From assembly GCA_900756545.1 (NCBI GenBank), contig CAAEKO010000043.1:1-64000 (forward strand): a DNA stretch of 64,000 nt. The letters are read 5' to 3'. Position 1 is the stretch's first letter; each line of letters begins with the position of its first letter. The notes under the pieces were generated by a model, which saw only the letters and a list, made by a program, of their open reading frames with translations, was not told the origin of the DNA and ran no database searches. Shown piece after piece: positions 27,119 to 35,797 of the stretch. The stretch comes from Clostridia bacterium. Lineage in GTDB: Bacteria; Bacillota; Clostridia; UBA1381. Position numbers and translations under genes: made by a program.

Positions 27119-28897
27119 ATGATTGATCTATACACATACGGCAATGCGGACAAGGAGGAAAACGGCGGCTGGGCATGGTATGACGCATATATGCGCCGCA
27201 CCGGACTGAGCAGGTTAAAAAGCAGGATGCTGGCATGCAGAAACGGCGATAGCATTAACGTAGGGTATTTCGGCGGCTCTATTACCAACGGCTCCGGGCT
27301 GGTTGGCAGCGGTTCTCCCTGGCGGATTTTGGTGGGCGAATATCTGACTGATTCCGTAAAACAGCTTCACAGCGGCAAAACCGTTGTGAACCAGGTGATC
27401 TATCCATCGCAGCATAACTTTCATGTATGCAGTCAGGACGCCATAACTGTAAAAAACATCAACGCCGGAATTGGTGCGACGGGTTCATTTTTCGGCGTTC
27501 ACCGGCTTGAAAAAATGCTGGGGATTGATAAAGGTCTGACTCCCGACTTAGTTTTCATTGAGTTCGCAGTAAATGATTATTGGGACAAACGTGAGTACAC
27601 CGCCGGCGGCAAAGCTGTGCTGGCTGCCGCGGCGGATTTTGAAGCTATCATTAGAAAGCTTTATCGCGCAAATCCTAAGGTCTGTATTATCGCAGTGTTT
27701 ACAAATCTGCTTTTCACCGAAGATTATATTAATTTCTCGAATAATCCTGCTTTAGCGGCACAAAGGGCAGTCCTGCGGCATTACAATATTCCTTATCTAT
27801 ATGCGGGACTTGCGATGTACCATGCGTGTATGCGCCAGCTGCCGCCGGGAGCTGAAAAGTTTACAGCGGATAATTATACTGACGCCATTCATGAAAAAGC
27901 CTGGAGCACGTATTACTCTGATAATTGCCATCCAAATGCAAAAGGCTATCGTTTTTACGCGGATATGATTATAGACTACATTAAAGCGTCAATTTCACGG
28001 GAAAGCGCAGCTCCGCCTCTGCCCGTTGATCCTCTGCATCCGGATGGATTTTTGAAAATGAACGCCTTCTATATTGACTGTGCGCAGCTGTATGAAAATA
28101 AGGAATCTCTGTTGTCCGGCTGGCATAAAACGGATTATATAGACCCAAATGAAAATCCATATCTGGCCGTATCGCAAAACGGTTCAATCTATTCCGAAAC
28201 AGAAAATGCCTCCCTATCCTTTACGTTTACCGGCAATTCTGTCGGCTTCTGGGTGGCAAGAAGCTTGACGGGCGGCGTCCTGACCGCAAAGGTTTACGAT
28301 ATCCGCGGCGCGCTGGTTAAAAATTCCCAAATGCTGATTGGCTATGATGCGCATGACGGCTTGGCGGAGCCATGGGACGTCGCCTCAAATCTTACATATG
28401 GAAAATATGCGGTAAAGGTCTGGGTAAAGGCCAGTACATATGGCGTATCGGGATGTTTGCGGAAGCTTTTTATCAACGGCAGTATAGACAGCGTGCAACC
28501 CCTGGCTCCGCCTTGTCTTGTGGAAGAGACGTCAACAACGCAAAAGGCTTGCCGTGACGTCTATGTTAACGCGGCCGGGCTGGTTACTATGGAGGATATG
28601 ACTGAATACCCTGCATGCAGGACTATTGCGGAAGCGGTCAATGTATGCGGCGGAAACGGGAGCTTACATATTGAAGGCGATTTCCTGCTGGATTACAACG
28701 GAGCTGTGGAAAATATCACAATTCAGGGAATTGGCAAAACGGATTTAAAACGCGAAAAAAATGTCATTATTATTCAGAACCCAAAGCTTTTAAAAAATAT
28801 CATGTTTGAAAACGTAACATTACTGCCTTCGTCCGACATAAATATGGCAGAATTAAAAATGCATATTCTAAATGATGTTTCTATAAAAAGAAGCTAA
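27119..28897 (+). CDS. Cytoplasmic SGNH esterase with C-terminal beta domains
   Basis: The start is ATG 27119, six bases after GGAAGG; an upstream GTG at 27110 is less likely. The 592-residue protein opens with an SGNH hydrolase domain: GGSIT with S54, the glycine in NAGIGATGS, N152 in FAVND, and D268/H271 in DNCHPN. It therefore probably removes acetyl or similar esters. A jelly-roll-like domain (about 300-455) and a further beta region (about 460-592) follow, with KNIMFENVTLLP recalling a right-handed helix coil. No signal peptide is present, so it should act on imported oligosaccharides. It follows the response regulator by 28 bases and ends at a terminator. Acetyl removal inside the cell would complement the secreted CE12-like enzyme. 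Confidence 0.85.
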   Translation: MIDLYTYGNADKEENGGWAWYDAYMRRTGLSRLKSRMLACRNGDSINVGYFGGSITNGSGLVGSGSPWRILVGEYLTDSVKQLHSGKTVVNQVIYPSQHNFHVCSQDAITVKNINAGIGATGSFFGVHRLEKMLGIDKGLTPDLVFIEFAVNDYWDKREYTAGGKAVLAAAADFEAIIRKLYRANPKVCIIAVFTNLLFTEDYINFSNNPALAAQRAVLRHYNIPYLYAGLAMYHACMRQLPPGAEKFTADNYTDAIHEKAWSTYYSDNCHPNAKGYRFYADMIIDYIKASISRESAAPPLPVDPLHPDGFLKMNAFYIDCAQLYENKESLLSGWHKTDYIDPNENPYLAVSQNGSIYSETENASLSFTFTGNSVGFWVARSLTGGVLTAKVYDIRGALVKNSQMLIGYDAHDGLAEPWDVASNLTYGKYAVKVWVKASTYGVSGCLRKLFINGSIDSVQPLAPPCLVEETSTTQKACRDVYVNAAGLVTMEDMTEYPACRTIAEAVNVCGGNGSLHIEGDFLLDYNGAVENITIQGIGKTDLKREKNVIIIQNPKLLKNIMFENVTLLPSSDINMAELKMHILNDVSIKRS

Positions 28898-28901
28898 ACA
28901 C

Positions 28902-28936
28902 AAGCGGAATGCCGGATTTAGGCACTCCGCTTATTT
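28902..28936 (+). terminator. Terminator between the SGNH esterase and FAD oxidoreductase genes
   Basis: A 12-bp stem with one mismatch (AAGCGGAATGCC paired with GGCACTCCGCTT, 28902-28932) is followed by ATTTTATT on +. It lies between convergent genes and may serve both. Confidence 0.75.
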
Positions 28937-28972
28937 TATTCGCCTTTCCCGCTGGAGCAGCCTAAGCAAAAC

Positions 28973-30238
28973 TCATGCCGGAACAATAGCGCCGATCGCC
29001 TTTAATGCATCTGACAACGCACGATAATCCAGGTCTTTTACAGACGCCCCCGCAGAAACGCTTAGCGCCGCTGCACAGCCGGCGGCCTGGCCGGCAGCCA
29101 TACAGGTCGCCTGTACACGAATGGCGCTGTTCGCATATTGGTCTGACGAAATACATCTTCCCGCACAAAGGACTCTCTTTGAATTTTTTGGAATAAGGGC
29201 GCCGTAGGGAATGGCCGGTACGATATCATCAGCCAAAAATGTCTGTTCTATGCCCGTCTCCACATGCAGATCAATAGGATAAAATGCATAACAAACCGCA
29301 TCCGGATATGAAATACCAGCAACATAATCCGCAGCGGTTATTGTTTTTTCGCCCACAATTCGGTTGGTTTCGCGGACTCCGGTTTCCTCCGCAACAAAAT
29401 CTATTTTTATATTCTCAAGCCCATGAACACTTCTCAAGAATTTATATACTCCTAAAATAAGCTTGAAAGCATCGTATTCAAGAATTGTTTTTCCTTCGGA
29501 AGTATCCGCATCAACACACGTTACATGGATATCAATCTTAGCACAATCAAGATAATTCATTAAAGTCTGTGCAGTGATATAGGCAGGTAATCCATGCATA
29601 CACTTTTCCTGAAAGCGGCGCATAAGTTCGCCTGTATCGACTTCAGAAAGCTGATAGCCGCTAAGATGGTTTTGAAGCGTGGCAGGCTGCTGCGGCATAC
29701 TCTTAATGCAGGGATAGCCCAGAATCCGGATAAGGTCAGCATCTCCGGTAGCGTCGACCACAATTTTACTGGTTATCAGAATCAGGCCTTCCTTGCCGGT
29801 AACCAGCAGCTGTATGTTGTCATCGGTTTCAACAGCATCCGAGATCATGGCATGCTTTAAAATATTGACGCCTGATTCATGGCACATTTCATCTAAAACA
29901 CAAGTATATATAAACCGGTCCAGTCTTATCTGTTCATGCCAATGACACACAGGCGCGTAGGAAATCTCCGGTATCACCGCGCCGCCCAATGCTTCTGTTC
30001 TTTTAACAGCTTCCCAGCAGGGCCCGTCAATGATCTGCTTTCCCCATGCAAAAAAGAGTCCCGGAAAATTAACGTTGGCAACGGTCATCGTTCCGCCTAA
30101 CATGCCATTTTTCTCAATCAGGTATGTCTTTGCGCCGGTTCTGGCGGATGCAATGGCGGCAAATACCCCAGCAGTCCCGCCTCCGATTACTGTCACCTCT
30201 GTTTCTATTTTTCTTTTCACGTGGCACAAATAATCCAT
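28973..30238 (-). CDS. FAD-dependent oxidoreductase, PF12831 type
   Basis: The 421-residue protein begins with an FAD-binding Rossmann fold, VIGGGTAGVFAA (glycines 19-24), and a second dinucleotide segment (TYLIEKNGMLGGTM). A conserved ATGDADLIRILG segment and the C-terminal CAGRCISSDQYANSAIRVQATCMAAG-AAG complete the fold, matching the FAD-dependent oxidoreductases of the PF12831 family. Members are often found near carbohydrate-degradation genes of Clostridia and Verrucomicrobia, but their reactions are mostly unknown. It is cytoplasmic, with no signal sequence. The gene is divergent from an araC gene and convergent with the esterase, so it may form a small separate unit of the carbohydrate locus. 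The start is ATG 30238. Confidence 0.85.
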   Translation of the reverse strand: MDYLCHVKRKIETEVTVIGGGTAGVFAAIASARTGAKTYLIEKNGMLGGTMTVANVNFPGLFFAWGKQIIDGPCWEAVKRTEALGGAVIPEISYAPVCHWHEQIRLDRFIYTCVLDEMCHESGVNILKHAMISDAVETDDNIQLLVTGKEGLILITSKIVVDATGDADLIRILGYPCIKSMPQQPATLQNHLSGYQLSEVDTGELMRRFQEKCMHGLPAYITAQTLMNYLDCAKIDIHVTCVDADTSEGKTILEYDAFKLILGVYKFLRSVHGLENIKIDFVAEETGVRETNRIVGEKTITAADYVAGISYPDAVCYAFYPIDLHVETGIEQTFLADDIVPAIPYGALIPKNSKRVLCAGRCISSDQYANSAIRVQATCMAAGQAAGCAAALSVSAGASVKDLDYRALSDALKAIGAIVPA

Positions 30239-30351
30239 TTTTAACCTCCATATTTACAATTTATAAAATATAATATATAATAACATAGATCAAATCCATG
30301 TAAAATGGGATATATTAAAAATTATTTATAAAATATTAAAGGCGGTATACA

Positions 30352-31080
30352 ATGATATTATTCAGCGAGATCATAACAAGGAAAAAATTCGTTTTAGAAA
30401 AAGGCGTCCATCCTACGGACGCCATATTGGCGGTTGTCGGCGGCGAATTTAAATGTACAATGGATAAGCAAGAAAATATTGTGCGCCCCGGCGATATATT
30501 TGTTTTTCCAAAAAACGTGTGGTTTGAGCGCGAAATTATAAAACCTTTAACTTGTATATATATCCAATTTAAATCTCTTTCCAATAACCTCCCATATGGA
30601 TTTTTTGATTTCAAGGATGCAAAGCGAATAAGCTCTACATTGCAATGCTTAGAAAAGGCCATACGGGAGAACTATCCGCAAAATATAATAAATCATTTTG
30701 CAGAGGATATCTTTTATACCTATACATTACAGAATAACATGCAAACAAAAAATAAAATTTATGGAGATATTTTTGCGTACGTTGAATATTTAGAAAAAAA
30801 TTATCATAAAAAACTAAATTTATCAAATATTGCTCAGGAGTTTGGATTGACGAAACAGGGATTAATATATAAATTTAAAAAACAAACAGGCAAGACGCCG
30901 ATCCAGTATCTTAATGATATAAGAATCAATGAGAGCAAGCAATTATTGAAAAATACCGATAATCCAGTCAGCAGTATTGCTGAAAACTGTGGGTTCAGCG
31001 ATTTGTATTATTTTAGCTCTATTTTCAAAAAAAGTACAGGAATGTCGCCATCGCAATTCCGGAAAATATATCTTCTCTAG
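30352..31080 (+). CDS. AraC-family transcriptional regulator
   Basis: The 242-residue protein has an N-terminal cupin-like ligand domain (about 1-130; RPGDIFVFPKNVWFE is the typical turn) and a C-terminal double helix-turn-helix of the AraC/XylS type (about 145-240): LSNIAQEFGLTKQGLIYKFKKQ and SIAENCGFSDLYYFSSIFKKSTG, ending with SPSQFR. This build is typical of sugar-sensing AraC regulators. It is divergent from the FAD oxidoreductase gene by 113 bases, and most likely regulates that gene and perhaps the larger carbohydrate locus. GGCGG precedes the ATG. The G+C content is visibly low compared with its neighbours, which can reflect local transfer. Confidence 0.92.
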   Translation: MILFSEIITRKKFVLEKGVHPTDAILAVVGGEFKCTMDKQENIVRPGDIFVFPKNVWFEREIIKPLTCIYIQFKSLSNNLPYGFFDFKDAKRISSTLQCLEKAIRENYPQNIINHFAEDIFYTYTLQNNMQTKNKIYGDIFAYVEYLEKNYHKKLNLSNIAQEFGLTKQGLIYKFKKQTGKTPIQYLNDIRINESKQLLKNTDNPVSSIAENCGFSDLYYFSSIFKKSTGMSPSQFRKIYLL

Positions 31081-31081
31081 C

Positions 31082-31270
31082 TCATATCTTAAAGTAATCG
31101 TTTTTTAACTTTTTAATAAACCAGGTCCGTTCTTTTTCGCTTAACTGAATAAATTTTTCCACATCTCTTTCGATAGGATGTAAAGCCTGTTTACATTGCG
31201 GACAAATACAGCGGTATTTATAATAAAAATATGTCCGCCCGCAATGCAGGCAATATTCCACACGCATCAT
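31082..31270 (-). CDS. Small zinc-ribbon protein
   Basis: This 62-residue protein has two C-x-x-C knuckles (YCLHCGR near residue 7 and CICPQCK near 21), which would bind one zinc ion. A basic, helical C-terminal half (EKFIQLSEKERTWFIKKLK) follows. GGAGAGGTGAAGG before the tandem ATG codons supports translation. It ends one base after the convergent araC gene. I do not recognise the family. Similar ribbons serve as nucleic-acid or protein adaptors. It is followed by no clear partner. Confidence 0.6.
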   Translation of the reverse strand: MMRVEYCLHCGRTYFYYKYRCICPQCKQALHPIERDVEKFIQLSEKERTWFIKKLKNDYFKI

Positions 31271-31365
31271 AACACCTTCACCTCTCCGTTATCATTTTAA
31301 CGAAGTGCAGTTATGACGTCAACACGTTGTTTTTGCAGTGTTTTCTGTCATGTAATTTTTTCTGT

Positions 31366-31392
31366 AAAAAAAATGCGCCATACAGCGCATTT
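31366..31392 (-). terminator. Terminator of the SGNH esterase gene
   Basis: The stem AAATGCGC/GCGCATTT (31371-31392) is followed on the minus strand by a run of T. It ends the minus-strand transcript that includes dnaJ, the fumarase-like subunit and the esterase. Confidence 0.8.
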
Positions 31393-31393
31393 C

Positions 31394-32017
31394 TTATTTT
31401 ATCTGGTCAAAATATTTCATCCAATTCCGGGCAATTAGTTCATGTCCAGCCCGCGTGGGATGTACACCGTCTGCAGTCCACCATGCGGCAGGGGCCTTTT
31501 TTTCCGCTCCGTCAAAAATCTCCTGCAAAGGAATCAGGGTAAGTCCATAATCCTTCGCAAGCCTTCTTACAACATCCCGCCGCGCTTCCACTTCGCTGCT
31601 GAAAATGTCCCATTTCTCCTCTGTGGCTGTGCCTTTTGCCAAATATGGCTCCATCAGGATGATTTTTAAATCCGGCAGAGCGGCCTTTGTTTCATCCAGC
31701 AGCATCCGGTAAATTTTCTCGTACTTTTCCACTTCTACGCCATTCTGATAATTCAATTCGTGCCAGACGTCATTCACACCAATGAGGATCGTAAGTATAT
31801 CCGGCTTTAAATTCAGACAATCAATCTTCCAGCGGGCATATAGGTCAGTTACCCGGTTGCCGCTGATTCCCCTGTTCAGCACTGTATATTCCAGCGGATA
31901 TGTACAATCCAGCTCTGCACCGATCAAGCCCGCATAACCCGGACCTAGGTTCTGCGGATCATTCCGGGTCCGCCCTGCATCTGTTATAGAATCACCTTGA
32001 AATAAAATGGTTTTCAT
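31394..32017 (-). CDS. SGNH/GDSL hydrolase, probable acetylesterase
   Basis: A compact 207-residue SGNH hydrolase. Block I is FQGDSIT with nucleophile S10, block II is NRGISGN, block III is IGVND with N82, and block V is DGVHPTRAG with D183 and H186. No signal peptide, so it is cytoplasmic. Enzymes of this size and pattern remove acetyl groups from sugars or small esters (for example YesT/RhgT- or TAP-like). It lies 11 bases downstream of the fumarase-type subunit and may be read through from the dnaJ transcript. Its position beside the carbohydrate locus makes sugar deacetylation plausible but unproven. Confidence 0.88.
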   Translation of the reverse strand: MKTILFQGDSITDAGRTRNDPQNLGPGYAGLIGAELDCTYPLEYTVLNRGISGNRVTDLYARWKIDCLNLKPDILTILIGVNDVWHELNYQNGVEVEKYEKIYRMLLDETKAALPDLKIILMEPYLAKGTATEEKWDIFSSEVEARRDVVRRLAKDYGLTLIPLQEIFDGAEKKAPAAWWTADGVHPTRAGHELIARNWMKYFDQIK

Positions 32018-32028
32018 AGATATTCTCC

Positions 32029-32580
32029 CTATATTTTTTGATAGGCCGCCTGGCCAATTTTATACAAATCATTGCCGTCACAGTCAATCAGCACGACCAG
32101 CGGCAAATCTTTAACCTCCAGGCGGCGTATGGCCTCCGTACCCAAATCCGCATATGCGACGACCTCTGCCTTTTTGATAGATTGGGCAATTAATGCGCCG
32201 GCGCCGCCTACAGCCCCGAAATAGACTGCCGTATTGCGCTTCATAGCTTCTATTACTGCCGCATTTCGTCCCCCTTTGCCGATCATAACGCCCAGTCCAT
32301 GATCCAGCAGAAAAGGTGTATACGCATCCATCCGCCCCGCCGTAGTAGGCCCGCAGGAGCCAATCACGTCACCCGGCTTTGCAGGGCATGGCCCCGCATA
32401 ATAAATTGCCTGCCCTTTTAAGTCGAACGGAAACGGCTTTCCAGCCTGAAACTCCCGTACCATCCGCGCATGCGCCGCGTCTCTCGCTGTATAAATCACG
32501 CCTGACAGCAAAATCTGATCGCCTGCTTTTAGTGTCTTAGCCAGTTCTTTGGTAAATGGCGCTTTGATTTTCTTAATCAT
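32029..32580 (-). CDS. Class I fumarase/tartrate dehydratase-type beta subunit (orphan)
   Basis: The 183-residue protein is the beta (C-terminal) subunit of two-subunit class I hydro-lyases such as iron-sulfur fumarase and tartrate dehydratase. Hallmarks are GDQILLSGVIYTARDAAH, the IGSCGPTTAGRMD loop and GKGG, with VGGAGAL further on. The partner alpha subunit, which carries the 4Fe-4S cluster, is normally encoded right next to it but is absent here: dnaJ lies 21 bases upstream and the esterase 11 bases downstream. The alpha gene must be elsewhere if the enzyme works. The active reaction (malate from fumarate, or tartrate dehydration) cannot be decided from this subunit. Confidence 0.9.
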   Translation of the reverse strand: MIKKIKAPFTKELAKTLKAGDQILLSGVIYTARDAAHARMVREFQAGKPFPFDLKGQAIYYAGPCPAKPGDVIGSCGPTTAGRMDAYTPFLLDHGLGVMIGKGGRNAAVIEAMKRNTAVYFGAVGGAGALIAQSIKKAEVVAYADLGTEAIRRLEVKDLPLVVLIDCDGNDLYKIGQAAYQKI

Positions 32581-32601
32581 ATTTACTCCCTTGATTTTCC
32601 C

Positions 32602-33738
32602 TTATTTCAGGAAATCCTTCATTTTATCAAAAAAGTTTTTCTGCCGTTTGTAATTCTTTCCCTCGGAAATGGCCTCAAAGTCACGCAATGCCTCTTTCTG
32701 GCGCTGCGACAAGTTTTTCGGCACTTCAACCTCCACCTTCACATACTGGTCGCCCCGGCCCTTGCCGCGGATAAAGGGCACGCCTTTGTTCCGCAGACGG
32801 AAAACTGAACCTGACTGCGTTCCCTCCGGTATATCGTATTCCACAACCCCGTCCAGCGTAGGCACTTTCAGGGTCGCGCCAAGGGCGGCCTGAACAAAGG
32901 TAATCGGAATCTCAATATGCACATCATACTCATCTCTGCGGAATATCGCGTGAGGCCTGACCCGAACCGTAATCAGCAAATCCCCTGCCGGGCCGCCCCG
33001 TGCGCCAGGCTCACCGCCGCCGGAAATCTGCATAGTCTGTCCATCATTGATCCCCTGGGGAATATCAACCTCAATTGTTTTCGTTTTCCGCACCCGGCCT
33101 GTCCCCCGGCAATCCCGGCATGGGTCTGTAACTACCTTTCCCGTACCATGACAATCCGGACATGTGGATACATTCGTCATGTATCCCAGCGGCGTTCGGG
33201 TCTGGGTCTGTACCTGCCCTCTGCCGCCGCAGCGTTTACAGGTTACCGGGCTTGTGCCCGGCTTTGCGCCGCTGCCGCCGCAGGTGTGGCAAGGTTCCTG
33301 CTTTGTAATGTCCAGATTCTTTTTACAGCCAAAGGCCGCCTCTTCAAATGTCACCTCTACAGCCTGGCGTACATCATTCCCCCGCACCGGGCCGTTCCGC
33401 CGTGCGCCGCCGCCAAATCCCCCGAAACCACCGCCAAAAATGTCGGAGAAAATATCACCGAAATCAAACCCGCCAAAACCGCCGCCTGCACCGCCTGCAC
33501 CAAAGTTCGGGTCTACCCCTGCATGTCCAAACTGGTCATAACGCGACTTCTTTTCGCTGTCTGAAAGCACCTCATATGCCTCGTTAACCTCTTTAAATTT
33601 TGCTTCCGCTTCCTTATCTCCCGGATGGAGGTCAGGATGATATTTTTTTGCTTCCTTCCGGTAGGCCTTTTTGATCTCGTCCTCCGATGCATTCCTATTT
33701 ACGCCAAGGACTTCGTAATAATCTCTTTTATCAGCCAA
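32602..33738 (-). CDS. dnaJ: Chaperone protein DnaJ
   Basis: The 378-residue co-chaperone has a complete J domain with HPD (KKYHPDLHPGD), a Gly/Phe-rich linker (FGGFDFGDIF and following), four C-x-x-C-x-G-x-G zinc motifs (CHTCGGSG, CKRCGGRG, CPDCHGTG, CRDCRGTG) and the two C-terminal substrate-binding beta domains. It stimulates DnaK ATPase and holds unfolded proteins. The first codon is TTG at 33738 with AGGTGAG five bases before; no better ATG exists. It follows dnaK by 165 bases that contain a hairpin, so its level may be set below that of DnaK. The CIRCE operator controls the operon from upstream of hrcA. Confidence 0.97.
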   Translation of the reverse strand: MADKRDYYEVLGVNRNASEDEIKKAYRKEAKKYHPDLHPGDKEAEAKFKEVNEAYEVLSDSEKKSRYDQFGHAGVDPNFGAGGAGGGFGGFDFGDIFSDIFGGGFGGFGGGARRNGPVRGNDVRQAVEVTFEEAAFGCKKNLDITKQEPCHTCGGSGAKPGTSPVTCKRCGGRGQVQTQTRTPLGYMTNVSTCPDCHGTGKVVTDPCRDCRGTGRVRKTKTIEVDIPQGINDGQTMQISGGGEPGARGGPAGDLLITVRVRPHAIFRRDEYDVHIEIPITFVQAALGATLKVPTLDGVVEYDIPEGTQSGSVFRLRNKGVPFIRGKGRGDQYVKVEVEVPKNLSQRQKEALRDFEAISEGKNYKRQKNFFDKMKDFLK

Positions 33739-33867
33739 CTATACTCACCTGCCAAACAATATTCTGCTATTATACCAAAGCCGCAAGCGGCATAAAGATA
33801 TAATTATCCATAATCCCCGGTTCGTAACCCCCTGGGACCGTTTTCCACAATCCTTTGCATACGCCGA

Positions 33868-33892
33868 GAAAACCGCGGCAAGCGCGGTTTTC
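33868..33892 (-). terminator. Hairpin between dnaK and dnaJ
   Basis: A 10-bp perfect stem, GAAAACCGCG/CGCGGTTTTC, lies 11 bases after the dnaK stop. There is no long T run after it, so it may be a leaky terminator, a processing site or an mRNA stabiliser separating dnaK from dnaJ. Confidence 0.5.
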
Positions 33893-33903
33893 CCTGTCTG
33901 CAA

Positions 33904-35760
33904 TTATTTCTTATCGTCGTTATCAACTTCGCGGTAGTCTGCCTCATAAACGTTGTCAGCGCCGCCCGCTTGCTGCTGCCCGCCGGCCTGCTGCGCAGCG
34001 TCCGGGTTAAAGCCCGCGCCGCCCTGCGGATTCGCCTGCTGATACATTTTTTCAGATACCTTGTAGAATGCCTGCTGAAGACTTTCGGTAGCTGCTTTGA
34101 TGGCCGCGCTGTCTGTGCCCTTCAAAGCTTCCTTTACCTTGTCAATCTCCGCCTGCACACTGGCTTTATCGCCCGCGTCCACTTTATCGCCCAATTCATT
34201 CAAGGTCTTTTCAGATTGATAAACCAGGCTTTCCGCATTGTTGCGGGTTTCTACCTCTTCCTTACGCTTCTTGTCTTCCTCCGCATATTTCTCTGCCTCT
34301 TTTACGGCCTTATCAATGTCCTCTTCGCTCAGATTTGAGGAAGAAGTAATCGTAATCTTCTGCTCGTTGCCAGTAGCCATATCCTTTGCGGAAACCTTTA
34401 CAATACCGTTAGCGTCAATGTCGAAGGTAACCTCAATCTGCGGAACGCCTCGGGGAGCCGGCGCGATACCGGTCAGGCTGAACCGGCCCAGCGTCTTATT
34501 GTACTGCGCCATATCACGCTCACCCTGAAGGACATGTACCTCAACGCTGGTCTGGCCGTCTGCCGCTGTTGAGAATATCTGCGATTTCTTTGTGGGGATC
34601 GTGGTGTTCCTGTCGATCAGCCGTGTGAATACACCGCCCATGGTTTCTATACCCAATGATAACGGCGTAACATCCAAAAGAAGCAGGTCTTTCACATCGC
34701 CGCCCAGTACGCCGGCCTGGATAGCCGCGCCGATAGCAACACATTCGTCCGGGTTGATGCCTTTGCTCGGCTCTTTGCCCATTTCATTCTTAACTGCTTC
34801 CTGTACCGCCGGAATACGGGAAGAACCGCCCACCAGCAATACATTATGAATGTCATCTTTGGACAAGCCCGCATCGTTCATGGCGTTGCGGATGCAGACA
34901 AGCGTCTTCTGTACCAAATCGGCTGTCAGCTCATCGAATTTTGCTTTTGACAGCGTAATATCCATATGCTTAGGGCCTGCCGCGTCCGCTGTGATAAACG
35001 GCAGATTAATGTTTGTCGTGGTCATGCCGGAAAGCTCGATCTTTGCTTTCTCCGCAGCTTCCTTCAAGCGCTGCATTGCCATTTTATCTGTACGCAGGTC
35101 AACTCCGTTCTCTTTTTTGAACTCTTCTACTAAATAATCAATGATCCGCTGGTCGAAGTCGTCGCCGCCCAGGCGGGTATCACCATTTGTAGACAACACT
35201 TCAAATACGCCGTCGCCAATCTCCAAGATAGATACGTCAAAAGTTCCGCCGCCCAAGTCATATACCATAACCTTCTGGTCAGTGTCATTCATACCGTAAG
35301 CCAGCGCCGCCGCTGTAGGCTCGTTGATAATACGCAGTACCTCCAGTCCTGCGATCTTACCGGCGTCTTTTGTCGCCTGCCGCTGGGAATCGCTGAAGTA
35401 TGCCGGTACCGTGATAACAGCCTGCGTCACTGTTTCGCCCAAATAGGCTTCCGCGTCAGTTTTCAGCTTTGTCAGGATCATCGCAGAAATTTCCTGCGGC
35501 GTATAGCTCTTATCATCAATATTGACCTTATAATTTGTACCCATTTCACGCTTGATAGACATAATGGTGCGTTCCGCATTTGTGACTGCCTGACGCTTTG
35601 CCACCTGTCCTACGATGCGTTCGCCGTTTTTCTGGAAAGCCACAACAGACGGCGTCGTCCGGGCGCCCTCCGAGTTGGCGATAACGGTAGGATTTCCGCC
35701 TTCAATGACCGCTACACATGAATTTGTTGTTCCCAAGTCTATTCCTATAATTTTACTCAT
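33904..35760 (-). CDS. dnaK: Chaperone protein DnaK
   Basis: The 618-residue Hsp70 chaperone starts IIGIDLGTTNSCVAVIEG, has the phosphate-binding segments VYDLGGGTFDVSIL and VLLVGGSSRIPAVQ, the EEVD-free bacterial tail, and the substrate-binding segment LLLDVTPLSLGIETMGG. It binds and releases unfolded peptides in an ATP cycle driven by DnaJ and GrpE. The C-terminal lid ends in a Gly/Gln-rich tail. GGAGGAATT precedes the ATG. It lies between grpE and dnaJ in the heat-shock operon. Confidence 0.98.
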   Translation of the reverse strand: MSKIIGIDLGTTNSCVAVIEGGNPTVIANSEGARTTPSVVAFQKNGERIVGQVAKRQAVTNAERTIMSIKREMGTNYKVNIDDKSYTPQEISAMILTKLKTDAEAYLGETVTQAVITVPAYFSDSQRQATKDAGKIAGLEVLRIINEPTAAALAYGMNDTDQKVMVYDLGGGTFDVSILEIGDGVFEVLSTNGDTRLGGDDFDQRIIDYLVEEFKKENGVDLRTDKMAMQRLKEAAEKAKIELSGMTTTNINLPFITADAAGPKHMDITLSKAKFDELTADLVQKTLVCIRNAMNDAGLSKDDIHNVLLVGGSSRIPAVQEAVKNEMGKEPSKGINPDECVAIGAAIQAGVLGGDVKDLLLLDVTPLSLGIETMGGVFTRLIDRNTTIPTKKSQIFSTAADGQTSVEVHVLQGERDMAQYNKTLGRFSLTGIAPAPRGVPQIEVTFDIDANGIVKVSAKDMATGNEQKITITSSSNLSEEDIDKAVKEAEKYAEEDKKRKEEVETRNNAESLVYQSEKTLNELGDKVDAGDKASVQAEIDKVKEALKGTDSAAIKAATESLQQAFYKVSEKMYQQANPQGGAGFNPDAAQQAGGQQQAGGADNVYEADYREVDNDDKK

Positions 35761-35797
35761 TTTAAATTCCTCCTAATTGAATATATAAAATAAATAA

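Noticed and set aside
32917..33564. 215-codon plus-strand frame opposite dnaJ
   Set aside because: dnaJ is unambiguous on the minus strand; the other frame has no domain or ribosome site.
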